From positions 1 through 64,000 of the forward strand of contig CAJJCJ010000011.1 in NCBI GenBank assembly GCA_905182645.1: 64,000 nt of DNA, read 5' to 3'. A program made the position numbers and the translations under genes. The notes beneath the pieces were generated by a model, which did no database searches, had not been told where the DNA came from, and saw only the letters and a list, made by a program, of their open reading frames with translations. This document shows, one piece after another, positions 25,688 to 33,612 of the stretch (the stretch's first letter is position 1; every line of letters begins with the position of its first letter). The stretch comes from an uncultured Sulfitobacter sp. GTDB taxonomy: Bacteria; Pseudomonadota; Alphaproteobacteria; Rhodobacterales; Rhodobacteraceae.

Positions 25688-26200
25688 ATGAAATTTTTGC
25701 GCAATCTTGATCAAAACGCCGAGCGTTGGCTACTTTTGGTCTTTTACGTCATGCTCGTTTTGACAATGGCGATCGAGGTCCTGAGGCGTGAGGTCTTTTC
25801 TTATTCCTCAATCTGGGGCGAAGAGGTTGTACGTTATTCGTTCATTTACCTCGCTTGGGTCGGTGCGGCGGTTGCCGTCAAGGAACGGGTACATATCCGG
25901 ATCGACGTCATCATGCATTACCTGGGGCCACGACCTAAAGCGCTGCTGTATATATTTGGCGATCTCGTGATGTTTGTTGTCGCAATTATTGCATTTTATT
26001 GGTCATTTGAAGCGGTACATGTTTCAGCAAAATTTGGATCTGTGACTGACGGTTTACGCGTGTCCCGTGTTTGGGCGCTGATGGCTGTTCCTTTGGGGTT
26101 CAGTCTGCTGATGCTGCGGCTTGTGCAGTCTTTCATACGTGACGTGCGTTATATTCGCGACGGCAAGCCCGTTTTCGAAGGCAGCACACTGTTTGACTAA
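25688..26200 (+). CDS. TRAP transporter small permease (DctQ)
   Basis: 170 residues with four membrane segments (about 15-35, 50-70, 88-110, 128-148), the small integral subunit of TRAP carriers. Typical features are AIEVLRREVFSYSSIWGEEVVRYSFIYLAW and GAAVAVKERVHIRID. GAGAGG precedes the start. It ends 11 bp before the large permease. Together with the binding protein and DctM it makes a full sodium-driven importer in the sulfonate operon. Confidence 0.92.
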   Translation: MKFLRNLDQNAERWLLLVFYVMLVLTMAIEVLRREVFSYSSIWGEEVVRYSFIYLAWVGAAVAVKERVHIRIDVIMHYLGPRPKALLYIFGDLVMFVVAIIAFYWSFEAVHVSAKFGSVTDGLRVSRVWALMAVPLGFSLLMLRLVQSFIRDVRYIRDGKPVFEGSTLFD

Positions 26201-26211
26201 GGAAATACCTG

Positions 26212-27540
26212 ATGCTTTTTAATACAGTTAGCCAAACAGTTGATTTGGGTTGGGATTTCTTCGTTCCCGTGATCTTGTTCGTTGTTTTGATTGCATTAGC
26301 CGTGCCTGTCTGGGCCTCGATTGGTTCTGCTGCCATCATCATGCTGATGATGTCCGGCGACCTGCCGCTTAGTGCGGTCGGTGAGAGCCTGTTTACGGGA
26401 ATTGATGCTTTCGCACTGACGGCTGTGCCGCTCTTTATCCTTACGGGTGACGTTTTGGTGCGAACCGGACTTAGTCGAAAATTCCTTGATGTGGCCGAAG
26501 CGTTGACGCAATTCGCCAAAGGCGGTTTCGGTTCTGCAACGGTGCTTGTTTGTGGTATGTTCGCGGCGATCTCAGGTTCAGACGCGGCGGGTGCTGCGGC
26601 TGTTGGTCGGATGACGATCGATCGTTTGGTCGAAAGCGGCTATCCCCGCCCTTATGCTTGTGCACTGGTGGCCGCTGGTGCCTGTACTGGCATCCTAATC
26701 CCGCCATCCATCGCCTACATCATCATTGGTTTGGTATTGGGTATATCGGCCTCGACCTTGTTCTTGGCGGCACTGATCCCCGGCTTGGCTATTCTGACCT
26801 CTATACTTATCACCAACCTCATCGTTAACCGGATTCACGGTTACGAGGGCGGCGGAAATGTTACGATGGCCGAGTATTTCAGCAACCTTTTTGTCTCGCT
26901 GAAGTCCGGGTGGTACGCATTTATTGTTCCCGGTATCATCTTTTACGGTATCTTCTCGGGACGTTTAACGCCGACTGAAGCGGGTGCAACGGCGGTGGTT
27001 GTGACAATCATTATGGGCTTTATCCTTGGAACGCTCAGGTTGGCGGATTTCCCTGCGATGTTTATCAGCTCTGCGAAAGTGAACGGCATCATCCTACCGA
27101 TTATCGCTTTTTCTGCCCCATTGGCCGAAGCTTTGGCAATCATGGGTGTCCCGCAAGGTTTTGTGACGTCGATGACTGCGCTGACAGATGAGCCGTGGAT
27201 TCTAATCCTGATTATGATCGGAATTTTGATTGCTGCAGGTTGCGTGATGGAAACGACGCCCAACATCGTGATCCTTGCGCCGATCTTACTGCCATTGGCA
27301 GAAAACATCGGTATGAACGAAATTCAGTTCTGCATCATGATGATCACTGCTTTGGGCGTTGGCTTTATTACACCACCGTTAGGGCTAAACCTCTTTGTGG
27401 TTGCGGGTATCAGTGGAGAGTCAATTTTAAAAATCGCAGCAAGGGCTGTTCCGTTTGTCCTTTGCATGCTCGTCGTCGTATTGATGATCGCTTACATTCC
27501 AGCGATTTCGACTGCGATGCTTCCTGATATCTATAAATAA
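26212..27540 (+). CDS. TRAP transporter large permease (DctM)
   Basis: 442 residues, about 12 membrane segments, the transport channel of the TRAP carrier. Seen: AVPVWASIGSAAIIMLM, FALTAVPLFILTGDVLVRTGLSRK, ISGSDAAGAAAVGRM, GILIPPSIAYIIIGLVLGIS, PTEAGATAVV, and FITPPLGLNLFVVAGIS, all normal. AAGGAA precedes the start. The next gene follows after 12 bp, continuing the operon. Confidence 0.93.
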   Translation: MLFNTVSQTVDLGWDFFVPVILFVVLIALAVPVWASIGSAAIIMLMMSGDLPLSAVGESLFTGIDAFALTAVPLFILTGDVLVRTGLSRKFLDVAEALTQFAKGGFGSATVLVCGMFAAISGSDAAGAAAVGRMTIDRLVESGYPRPYACALVAAGACTGILIPPSIAYIIIGLVLGISASTLFLAALIPGLAILTSILITNLIVNRIHGYEGGGNVTMAEYFSNLFVSLKSGWYAFIVPGIIFYGIFSGRLTPTEAGATAVVVTIIMGFILGTLRLADFPAMFISSAKVNGIILPIIAFSAPLAEALAIMGVPQGFVTSMTALTDEPWILILIMIGILIAAGCVMETTPNIVILAPILLPLAENIGMNEIQFCIMMITALGVGFITPPLGLNLFVVAGISGESILKIAARAVPFVLCMLVVVLMIAYIPAISTAMLPDIYK

Positions 27541-27552
27541 GGCTGACCTAAC

Positions 27553-28860
27553 ATGGCACGTGACTATCTGAAAAAAGCGACCCTGACTGCGCAATCTGGC
27601 GCGTCCGATGTTCATGACCTTGTGCAGGGAATCCTGTCAGACATCGAGGAAGGCGGCGACGACAAGGCCCGCGAATATGCTGCAAAATTCGACAAATATG
27701 ATGGTAACATCATCCTGACGGACGCAGAAATTGCGGCAGCTCGTGACTTGGTCCCTGAAAAGCTGAAGGCTGATATCCAGTTTGCCCATGACAACGTGCG
27801 ACGTTTTGCAGAAGCTCAAAAGGCAACGGTCAGCGATTTTGAATATGAAATCGTGCCGGGGCTTATCGCAGGTCAAAAGTCGATCCCAGTGGATGCGGCG
27901 GGCTGCTATGTACCTGGTGGGCGTTATAGCCACATCGCGTCTGCGATCATGACCGTAACAACGGCCAAAGTCGCTGGCTGTAGCCATATCACTGCAACAT
28001 CGCCCCCTCGTCCAGGTGTCGGGGTTCCGCCTGCAATCGTCTATGCTGCCCATATCAGTGGTGCGGATACGATTATGGCGCTGGGTGGCGTACAGGGCGT
28101 TGCCGCAATGACGTTTGGCCTGTTTGGTTTGCCAAAGGCTAATATTCTTGTGGGTCCGGGCAACCAGTTTGTTGCCGAGGCCAAGCGCATCCTGTTTGGT
28201 CGCGTCGGCATCGATATGATCGCGGGTCCAACCGATAGCTTGGTTTTGGCAGATAAAACCGCTGATCCGCATATCGTGGCGACTGATCTCGTGTCACAGG
28301 CCGAGCATGGCTATAACTCTCCGGTTTGGCTGGTCACCGATGACCGCGCCTTGGCCGAAGATGTCATGTCGCGTATTCCCGCGCTGATCGACGACTTGCC
28401 GGAAACGAACCGTGACAACGCCTTTGCCGCATGGCGCGATTATGCCGAAGTGATCGTTTGCGCCGACCGCGAAGACATGGCTGCATGTTCCGACGAATAT
28501 GCACCAGAGCATTTGACCGTACAGGCCCAAGATTTGCCTTGGTGGTTGGATCGTTTGTCTTGCTATGGGTCGCTGTTCTTGGGCGAAGAAACCACAGTGT
28601 CTTATGGCGACAAAGCGTCGGGTACGAACCATGTTCTGCCGACGTCGGGCGCTGCTGGTTACACGGGCGGCTTGTCCGTGCACAAATACATGAAAATCGT
28701 GACATGGCAGCAAGCAACCCGCAAGGGGTCCAAACGCGTCGCCGAAGCAACCGCACGGATTTCGCGGCTTGAAGGTATGGAAGGTCACGCACGCGCTGCT
28801 GACGTCCGCTTGGCAAAATACTTCCCTGGCGAAAATTTCGACCTTTCCGCAGATGAGTAA
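27553..28860 (+). CDS. hpsN: Sulfopropanediol 3-dehydrogenase (HpsN-like, HisD family)
   Basis: Member of the histidinol dehydrogenase family, 435 residues, with the zinc and catalytic positions in place: SQAEHG (Gln/His ligands), APEHL and GTNHVLPT. In DHPS degraders HpsN oxidises (R)-DHPS through the aldehyde to (R)-sulfolactate with two NAD+. Here no other histidine genes are near, and TRAP transport, SDR, alcohol dehydrogenase and ComDE surround it, which argues strongly against a HisD role. Distinguishing HpsN from other HisD-like paralogues needs a phylogeny. Its end overlaps the SDR gene start. Confidence 0.85.
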   Translation: MARDYLKKATLTAQSGASDVHDLVQGILSDIEEGGDDKAREYAAKFDKYDGNIILTDAEIAAARDLVPEKLKADIQFAHDNVRRFAEAQKATVSDFEYEIVPGLIAGQKSIPVDAAGCYVPGGRYSHIASAIMTVTTAKVAGCSHITATSPPRPGVGVPPAIVYAAHISGADTIMALGGVQGVAAMTFGLFGLPKANILVGPGNQFVAEAKRILFGRVGIDMIAGPTDSLVLADKTADPHIVATDLVSQAEHGYNSPVWLVTDDRALAEDVMSRIPALIDDLPETNRDNAFAAWRDYAEVIVCADREDMAACSDEYAPEHLTVQAQDLPWWLDRLSCYGSLFLGEETTVSYGDKASGTNHVLPTSGAAGYTGGLSVHKYMKIVTWQQATRKGSKRVAEATARISRLEGMEGHARAADVRLAKYFPGENFDLSADE

Positions 28861-29614
28861 TTCGGCGGCTATGTTTGATCTAACCGGTCGTGTTGCTTGT
28901 GTCACCGGCGCCAGCGCGGGCTTGGGGCAACGTGCCGCAATCGCGCTGGCTGCTGCAGGCGCCAAAGTTGTCGGCGTCGCGCGCCGTGCAGATGCGTTAT
29001 CTGAGTGGGCTGGCGCAATGGGTGATCACGCGGCCATTGTGGCTGCTGATTTGTCGCAACGTGATCAGATTGCCGATATTGCTGCCCGTATTGCAGAACC
29101 ATTTGGCATGCCAGATATCGTGGTGCACGCCGCTGGGATCAACACCCGCGAGGCCGCCGATGATGTGACGCAAGGCGGTTGGGACATGACGATGAACCTG
29201 AATCTTGCGGCGCCATTTTTCCTGACCCAAGCCTTTGTGCCAGCAATGAGGGCAAAAGGCTGGGGCCGCGTCGTAAATTTTGCGTCGCTGCAAACGACCC
29301 GCGCCTTTCCGGCTGGCGTTAGCTATGGCGCATCCAAAGCGGGCATCGGTCAGCTAACACGTGCAATGGCCGAGGCATGGTCAATCGATGGGATCAACGC
29401 AAACGCGATTGGACCGGGGTTCTTTCCAACCGAACTGACAGGTCCGGTGTTTGCAGACCCCGAACGCGCCGCCCGAAATGCGGCACAAACCTGCATCGGA
29501 CGCAATGGCGCCTTGACTGATATCGACGGGCCACTTCTATTCCTTTGCTCTAACGCATCTGCCTTTGTGACCGGCCAAATCCTGATGGTCGATGGAGGAT
29601 ATACCGCAAAATGA
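28853..29614 (+). CDS. SDR-family dehydrogenase (HpsO/HpsP-like candidate)
   Basis: Short-chain dehydrogenase of 253 residues. The NAD(P)-binding motif TGASAGLGQ, the NNAG-type segment (VVHAAGIN), the catalytic Ser (NFASLQTT) and YGASK with Tyr and Lys are present. The start at 28853 overlaps the hpsN stop by eight bases; MFDLTGR at 28871 is an alternative. In DHPS clusters, 2-dehydrogenases (HpsO and HpsP) interconvert the enantiomers through sulfo-dihydroxyacetone; this gene could be one of them. It overlaps the next gene by ATGA. Confidence 0.87.
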   Translation: MSNSAAMFDLTGRVACVTGASAGLGQRAAIALAAAGAKVVGVARRADALSEWAGAMGDHAAIVAADLSQRDQIADIAARIAEPFGMPDIVVHAAGINTREAADDVTQGGWDMTMNLNLAAPFFLTQAFVPAMRAKGWGRVVNFASLQTTRAFPAGVSYGASKAGIGQLTRAMAEAWSIDGINANAIGPGFFPTELTGPVFADPERAARNAAQTCIGRNGALTDIDGPLLFLCSNASAFVTGQILMVDGGYTAK

Positions 29615-30594
29615 AAGCACTTGTTTATGATGGCCCTGAAATGCTGGCATTTCGCGATGTGGCCGACCCAGTGCCACAAGTTGGCCAACAGCTTATCAAG
29701 GTTCTTTCTGTCGGCATCTGTGGGTCAGATATGCACGCCTTTCTTGGGCATGATGAGAGGCGCCCTGCGCCACTGATCCTTGGCCACGAGGCTGCGGGCG
29801 AAATCGTTGGTGGCCCACGAGACGGGGAACGAGTCACTGTTAATCCGCTGGTGACATGCGGAATTTGTCAGGCCTGCGTGTCGGGACACGATAACCTTTG
29901 CCCTGAGCGTTTGATCATCTCTATGCCGCCGCGCGAAGGCGCATTTTCGCAATACTTGGTCATGAAAGACGACAACCTTGTGACCGTTCCCGATCATGTG
30001 TCCTCGGATGCAGCATCTTTGGCTGAACCGGTCGCGTGCGGCTGGCATACGGTCCGTTTGGCGAAGGCGGCTTTGAGCGGTGATGCTAAAACTGCGCTTG
30101 TCATTGGCGGTGGCGCGATCGGCTTGGGCGCAGCTTTATCGCTGTCTGCACAAGGCGTGGCTGATGTGACAATCGTTGAACCCAACGCATTGCGCCGCGA
30201 TGTTTTGAACACCAAATGTCAGCAAACTGCTATTTCACCTGATGATCTGCCGAACGACGCACAGTTTGATCTTGTGATTGATGGCGTCGGCTATGCCGCG
30301 ACGCGCGCGACCGCTTCTGCGCATGCCTGCCCCGGTGGCGTGATTGGGCATATCGGGCTAGGTGAAGGCACTGGTGGCCTTGATGTGCGGCGCATGACGC
30401 TGCAGGAAATTACGTTTATCGGCACCTATACATATACCGCACAAGATTTCCGCGACACGGCTGCGGCGATTTTCGATGGCCGTTTAGGTGCGCTGGACTG
30501 GACCGAAGAACGTCCACTTTCCGAAGGCGGGCAGGCGTTTGCAGATATCCGCGCGGGCCGCACCGCCGCGCCCAAGATTATTTTGCGGCCTTAG
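29611..30594 (+). CDS. Zinc-dependent alcohol dehydrogenase (HpsO/HpsP-like candidate)
   Basis: Medium-chain dehydrogenase, 327 residues. Catalytic zinc ligands: Cys in GICGSDMH, His-Glu in LGHEAAGE; structural zinc cysteines in NPLVTCGICQACVSGHDNLC; nucleotide loop VIGGGAIGLGAA. The start overlaps the SDR stop (ATGA), so they are translated together. It probably acts with the SDR as the pair that moves DHPS enantiomers via the 2-keto compound (inference from context). A universal stress protein follows after 28 bp. Confidence 0.87.
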   Translation: MKALVYDGPEMLAFRDVADPVPQVGQQLIKVLSVGICGSDMHAFLGHDERRPAPLILGHEAAGEIVGGPRDGERVTVNPLVTCGICQACVSGHDNLCPERLIISMPPREGAFSQYLVMKDDNLVTVPDHVSSDAASLAEPVACGWHTVRLAKAALSGDAKTALVIGGGAIGLGAALSLSAQGVADVTIVEPNALRRDVLNTKCQQTAISPDDLPNDAQFDLVIDGVGYAATRATASAHACPGGVIGHIGLGEGTGGLDVRRMTLQEITFIGTYTYTAQDFRDTAAAIFDGRLGALDWTEERPLSEGGQAFADIRAGRTAAPKIILRP

Positions 30595-30622
30595 GTCAAC
30601 TAGAACACCAAAGAGGTTTTAT

Positions 30623-31036
30623 ATGTATAAGAATATTCTCGTCCCAATGGCGCTTGACCACGGCGTTGGTGAGACCAGCCTGGAAGTAGCGCGCATGTTG
30701 CTAGCCGATGGTGGAAAGATTACGGTGCTTCATGTTTATGAGACCCCGCAAGGATCAGTGGGCGCCTATATTGATGCAAGCGTCGTTCAAAGCGCCTTTG
30801 ATCGCGCTGAGGCAAGGCTGAAGGAGCGTGTTGCTTCGATGCCCAACGTGACCGCAATGATCGTCAAAGGCCACAGTGGGCGTGCGGTCATCGATACGGC
30901 GACCAGCATGAAATCAGATTGCATCGTGCTTGGGTCACATAAACCTGGCCTGATCGACTATCTTCTTGGATCAACTGCGGCCCGCGTCGTGCAGCACGCC
31001 CCATGTGCTGTGCATGTCACCCGCCACCCTGCTTAA
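30623..31036 (+). CDS. Universal stress protein (UspA family)
   Basis: 137 residues, single Usp domain: MYKNILVPMALDHG at the start, VIDTATSMKSDCIVLGSHKPGLIDYLLGSTAARVVQHAPCAVHVTR at the end, including the ATP-binding G-(2)-G-(9)-G-type pattern. AGAGG precedes the ATG at 30623; an in-frame upstream ATG at 30488 lies in the previous gene. Usp genes are often next to TRAP transporter genes, where some regulate transport (for example TeaD); that role is a possibility here. Confidence 0.9.
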   Translation: MYKNILVPMALDHGVGETSLEVARMLLADGGKITVLHVYETPQGSVGAYIDASVVQSAFDRAEARLKERVASMPNVTAMIVKGHSGRAVIDTATSMKSDCIVLGSHKPGLIDYLLGSTAARVVQHAPCAVHVTRHPA

Positions 31037-31097
31037 CCCTTTCAATTCAACACTCACGCCCTTCTCTTTCTGCGGCGCAACCAGGAGACCTAAGACA

Positions 31098-31604
31098 TTG
31101 GACATTAGCAAGAAAATCGTGGACGACCTTGTCGCCAACGATGTGTCATTCATCACCACGGTGCCGTGCAAGCAGCTGGCAGGCGTTATCGAAGAAGTCG
31201 AAGCACGCCCCGAGATTTTCCACATCCCATCCAACAAAGAAGACGAGGGCATGGGTCTTTGCGCTGGTGCGTTTATGGGCGGCAAACGTCCTGCGATCAT
31301 CATGCAAAACACCGCCATCGGGGTCACAATCAACACCCTCGCGACGCTGACCCAATATTACCGGATGCCGTTGCCGATGCTGATTTCGTACCGCGGAGAG
31401 CTGCGCGAACCTGTGGCTTGTCAGGTCGAAATGGCCGTACACACCAAAGCATTGCTGAACCAGCTCAACATCCCGACATATCATTTTCATAAGGAAAGCG
31501 ATGTGGACGAGCTCGACGCGATCCTGAAATACACATTCATGTGCAACAAACCTGTGGCGATCCTGACGGATGCGTCGTTCTGGGGAGGCTACGGCGACCA
31601 ATGA
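31098..31604 (+). CDS. comD: Sulfopyruvate decarboxylase alpha subunit
   Basis: 168 residues from the TTG at 31098, preceded by AGGAG; this length matches ComD. It is the N-terminal (PYR) half of a thiamine diphosphate decarboxylase: TVPCKQLAGVIEEVE, IPSNKEDEGMGLCAGAFMGGKRPAIIMQNTAIG with the activating Glu, and YRGELREPVACQVEM. ComDE converts sulfopyruvate to sulfoacetaldehyde. It was first described in coenzyme M synthesis and is also used in sulfonate catabolism, the likely role here. Phosphonopyruvate decarboxylase is a relative, but no phosphonate genes are near. Overlaps comE by ATGA. Confidence 0.88.
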   Translation: MDISKKIVDDLVANDVSFITTVPCKQLAGVIEEVEARPEIFHIPSNKEDEGMGLCAGAFMGGKRPAIIMQNTAIGVTINTLATLTQYYRMPLPMLISYRGELREPVACQVEMAVHTKALLNQLNIPTYHFHKESDVDELDAILKYTFMCNKPVAILTDASFWGGYGDQ

Positions 31605-32155
31605 TCAGATCAGAAATCCTGCGCGAAATCGCGCCAATCCTGCGTGACCAATTGGTCGTTTGTAACATCGGTTTGCCCAGCCAAGAGCTGCATATGATCG
31701 ACGATCAGCCATCCAACTTTTACATGTTGGGCACGATGGGCCTGTCATCGTCCATCGGTCTTGGACTTGCTTTGTCACAGCCAAAAACCGTCATTTCTAT
31801 TGATGGCGACGGCTCTGTTTTGACGAACCTTGGCACCTTGCCAACGATCGCGAACAACGTGGCTGACAACTATATTTTGTTGATCATCGACAACGGATCT
31901 TACGGATCCACTGGCGATCAGCCGACATATGCTGGCAAGAAAACCAAGCTTGAAGCCGTCGCCACCGCCTGCGGTTGCGAAAACGTTGTGACGTGCCAAG
32001 ACGTGGACACAGGTCGCGTCCTGCAAGCCGCGATCGACAGCAAACAGATGACTGTGATCGTATCCAAATGCGACAGCGGCAACATCAAACTGCCCGTCAT
32101 CACGATGGACCCAGTCGTCATCCGCGACCGATTCATGAACGCAGTGGCCAGTTAA
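31601..32155 (+). CDS. comE: Sulfopyruvate decarboxylase beta subunit
   Basis: 184 residues, the C-terminal (thiamine diphosphate) half of the enzyme: GTMGLSSSIGLGLAL, the TPP motif beginning SIDGDGSVLTN and ending LLIIDNGSYGSTG, then YAGKKTKLEAVATACG. The ATG at 31601 overlaps the comD stop. Together with ComD it would decarboxylate sulfopyruvate. The next gene's ATG follows its stop with no gap. Confidence 0.9.
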   Translation: MIRSEILREIAPILRDQLVVCNIGLPSQELHMIDDQPSNFYMLGTMGLSSSIGLGLALSQPKTVISIDGDGSVLTNLGTLPTIANNVADNYILLIIDNGSYGSTGDQPTYAGKKTKLEAVATACGCENVVTCQDVDTGRVLQAAIDSKQMTVIVSKCDSGNIKLPVITMDPVVIRDRFMNAVAS

Positions 32156-33250
32156 ATGGCATTGAACATGCATTCAAGCGACGACGCTCGCCGTCTGGCG
32201 CAGCGCCGTTTGCCATGGATGGTGTTCGACTATATCGACGGGTCCGCAGGGCGTGAAGTTGGGGCAGCGCGCAATCGCGATGCTTTTGACGCGCTGACCT
32301 TGCGGTCCCGAATTTTACGCGATGTCAGTAAACGCAACCTGTCGTCACAGGTTTTTGGCCAAATGACCAAGGCACCGTTCGGCATTAGCCCGATGGGTAT
32401 GTGCAATCTGTCTGGTCCCAGCGCCGACATGATGTTGGCCAGACTTGCGGCCCGCGAAAATGTTCCACTAGGTGTTTCAACCGTTGCATCCACCGCGATG
32501 GAGCCGTTGATCGAGGCTGCAGAAGGGCACGCATGGTTCCAGCTATATTTCAGCGGCGACGGCGTTGGTACGTTTAAGCTTGTGGAGCGCGCAAAGGCCG
32601 CTGGTTACAAAACAATTGTTCTGACTGTCGACGTCGCCGAGGTCGGCCGCCGTCCACGTGAGCTGCGCCATGGTTTTACAATGCCATTTCGGATCGGTCC
32701 CAAGCAATTCGTCGACTTTGCATTACACCCGCGCTGGTCGATCACGTCACTGCTTGCAGGCAAGCCCGACATGGCGAATTTCCAAATGCCCGGCTACACT
32801 TTTGACCGCACGGAAAGCCGTGCGGCTGCGAATTGGGACACGCTTGCGAAACTGCGCGACATGTGGCCCGGTAACCTTGTGGTGAAAGGCGTTCTTGATA
32901 CCGATGATGCGGTCATGCTGCGCGACGCAGGCGTCGACGCGATCCAAGTGTCCAGTCATGGCGCCCGCCAACTAGACAGCGCACCTGCGCCGATCCTTGC
33001 GCTTAAAGAAATTCGCGCCGCTGTTGGCCCAGACATGCCACTGTTTTTTGACACCGGTCTGCGTAGCGGTGAAGACGTTGTAAAAGCGTATTCCCAAGGC
33101 GCAAACTTTGCATTCCTTGGGCGCATTTTGCAGTTCGCGATTGCTGCTGGCGGCGAAGAAGGGCTTGCGCAGCTTTGGGAAATTTTGCGCGACGAAACCA
33201 GCATTACGCTGGCACAAATTGGTGCCACAGATATGCCGATGGACGGCTAA
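32156..33250 (+). CDS. FMN-dependent 2-hydroxyacid dehydrogenase, candidate sulfolactate dehydrogenase
   Basis: LldD/glycolate oxidase family, 364 residues: VFDYIDGSAGREVGAARN, PFGISPMGMCNL, FQLYFSGD, LTVDVAEVGRRPRE, VVKGVLDTDDA, and SSHGARQLD with the catalytic His and Arg (usual form SNHGGRQLD). Family members oxidise L-2-hydroxy acids and feed electrons to the respiratory chain or oxygen. Placed directly after comE, it is the obvious candidate for sulfolactate to sulfopyruvate, replacing NAD-dependent SlcC/ComC. Whether its stereospecificity fits the product of HpsN is open. Last gene of the operon. Confidence 0.88.
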   Translation: MALNMHSSDDARRLAQRRLPWMVFDYIDGSAGREVGAARNRDAFDALTLRSRILRDVSKRNLSSQVFGQMTKAPFGISPMGMCNLSGPSADMMLARLAARENVPLGVSTVASTAMEPLIEAAEGHAWFQLYFSGDGVGTFKLVERAKAAGYKTIVLTVDVAEVGRRPRELRHGFTMPFRIGPKQFVDFALHPRWSITSLLAGKPDMANFQMPGYTFDRTESRAAANWDTLAKLRDMWPGNLVVKGVLDTDDAVMLRDAGVDAIQVSSHGARQLDSAPAPILALKEIRAAVGPDMPLFFDTGLRSGEDVVKAYSQGANFAFLGRILQFAIAAGGEEGLAQLWEILRDETSITLAQIGATDMPMDG

Positions 33251-33365
33251 GACCGGCGTACCGCGTCTTCAACGGCGACAATGGCTTCGCGAATATCGCC
33301 TGACGTGGTGCGGTGATTAACCATCCCGGCACGCAGACATGGCTTTCCATGAATGATCGGGGACG
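33247..33365 (-). pseudogene. C-terminal scrap of a PLP-dependent decarboxylase-like gene
   Basis: The minus strand reads IIHGKPCLRAGMVNHRTTSGD, then REAIVAVEDAVRRS and a TAG at 33247, overlapping the end of the FMN dehydrogenase gene. The pattern (Leu-Arg...Asn-His-Arg-Thr-Thr) is the usual C-terminal end of pyridoxal-dependent decarboxylases. Upstream the frame meets an IS fragment, so only about 40 codons remain. Confidence 0.55.
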
Positions 33366-33463
33366 CCATCAATCGCACGCAATACATGATCAACTGGGAC
33401 ATGACCGTCTATCGGAAAATCATAGAACAGAGCGGATTGTGCTTCCTGACGTGGTCCCATCAT
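33366..33463 (-). pseudogene. N-terminal scrap of an IS1182/IS5-like transposase
   Basis: From tandem ATGs at 33463 and 33460 the frame reads MMGPRQEAQSALFYDFPIDG, then HVPVDHVLRAIDG, matching the start of IS1182-type transposases (ALFY.F....HVP.DHLLR.ID). It runs straight into the decarboxylase scrap. A TTTTTCAACA stretch near 33525-33535 may be the old IS end. The rest of the 362 bp gap holds only a terminator. Confidence 0.6.
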
Positions 33464-33556
33464 TGCGATCAATCTCCCTTACCAACAAGGAAATTTAATC
33501 AATAACTAAGGCTCAGATCAATAAGGGTTTTTCAACAGAAAAGTAGGCATTCGCAA

Positions 33557-33593
33557 AAAAGCCCCCGCCGCTGGTATGCGACGGGGGCTTTTG
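33557..33593. terminator. Bidirectional terminator after the 5'-nucleotidase
   Basis: AAAAGCCCCCG and CGGGGGCTTTT arms with A and T runs on either side; 20 bp beyond the minus-strand 5'-nucleotidase stop. Confidence 0.88.
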
Positions 33594-33612
33594 TTTGTTC
33601 AATTGTCAGTGA

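Noticed and set aside
27553..28860. Histidinol dehydrogenase of histidine synthesis
   Set aside because: No his genes nearby and the sulfonate context fits HpsN better.
33251..33498. Plus-strand frames after the FMN dehydrogenase
   Set aside because: Antisense to the decarboxylase and transposase scraps, which explain the sequence.
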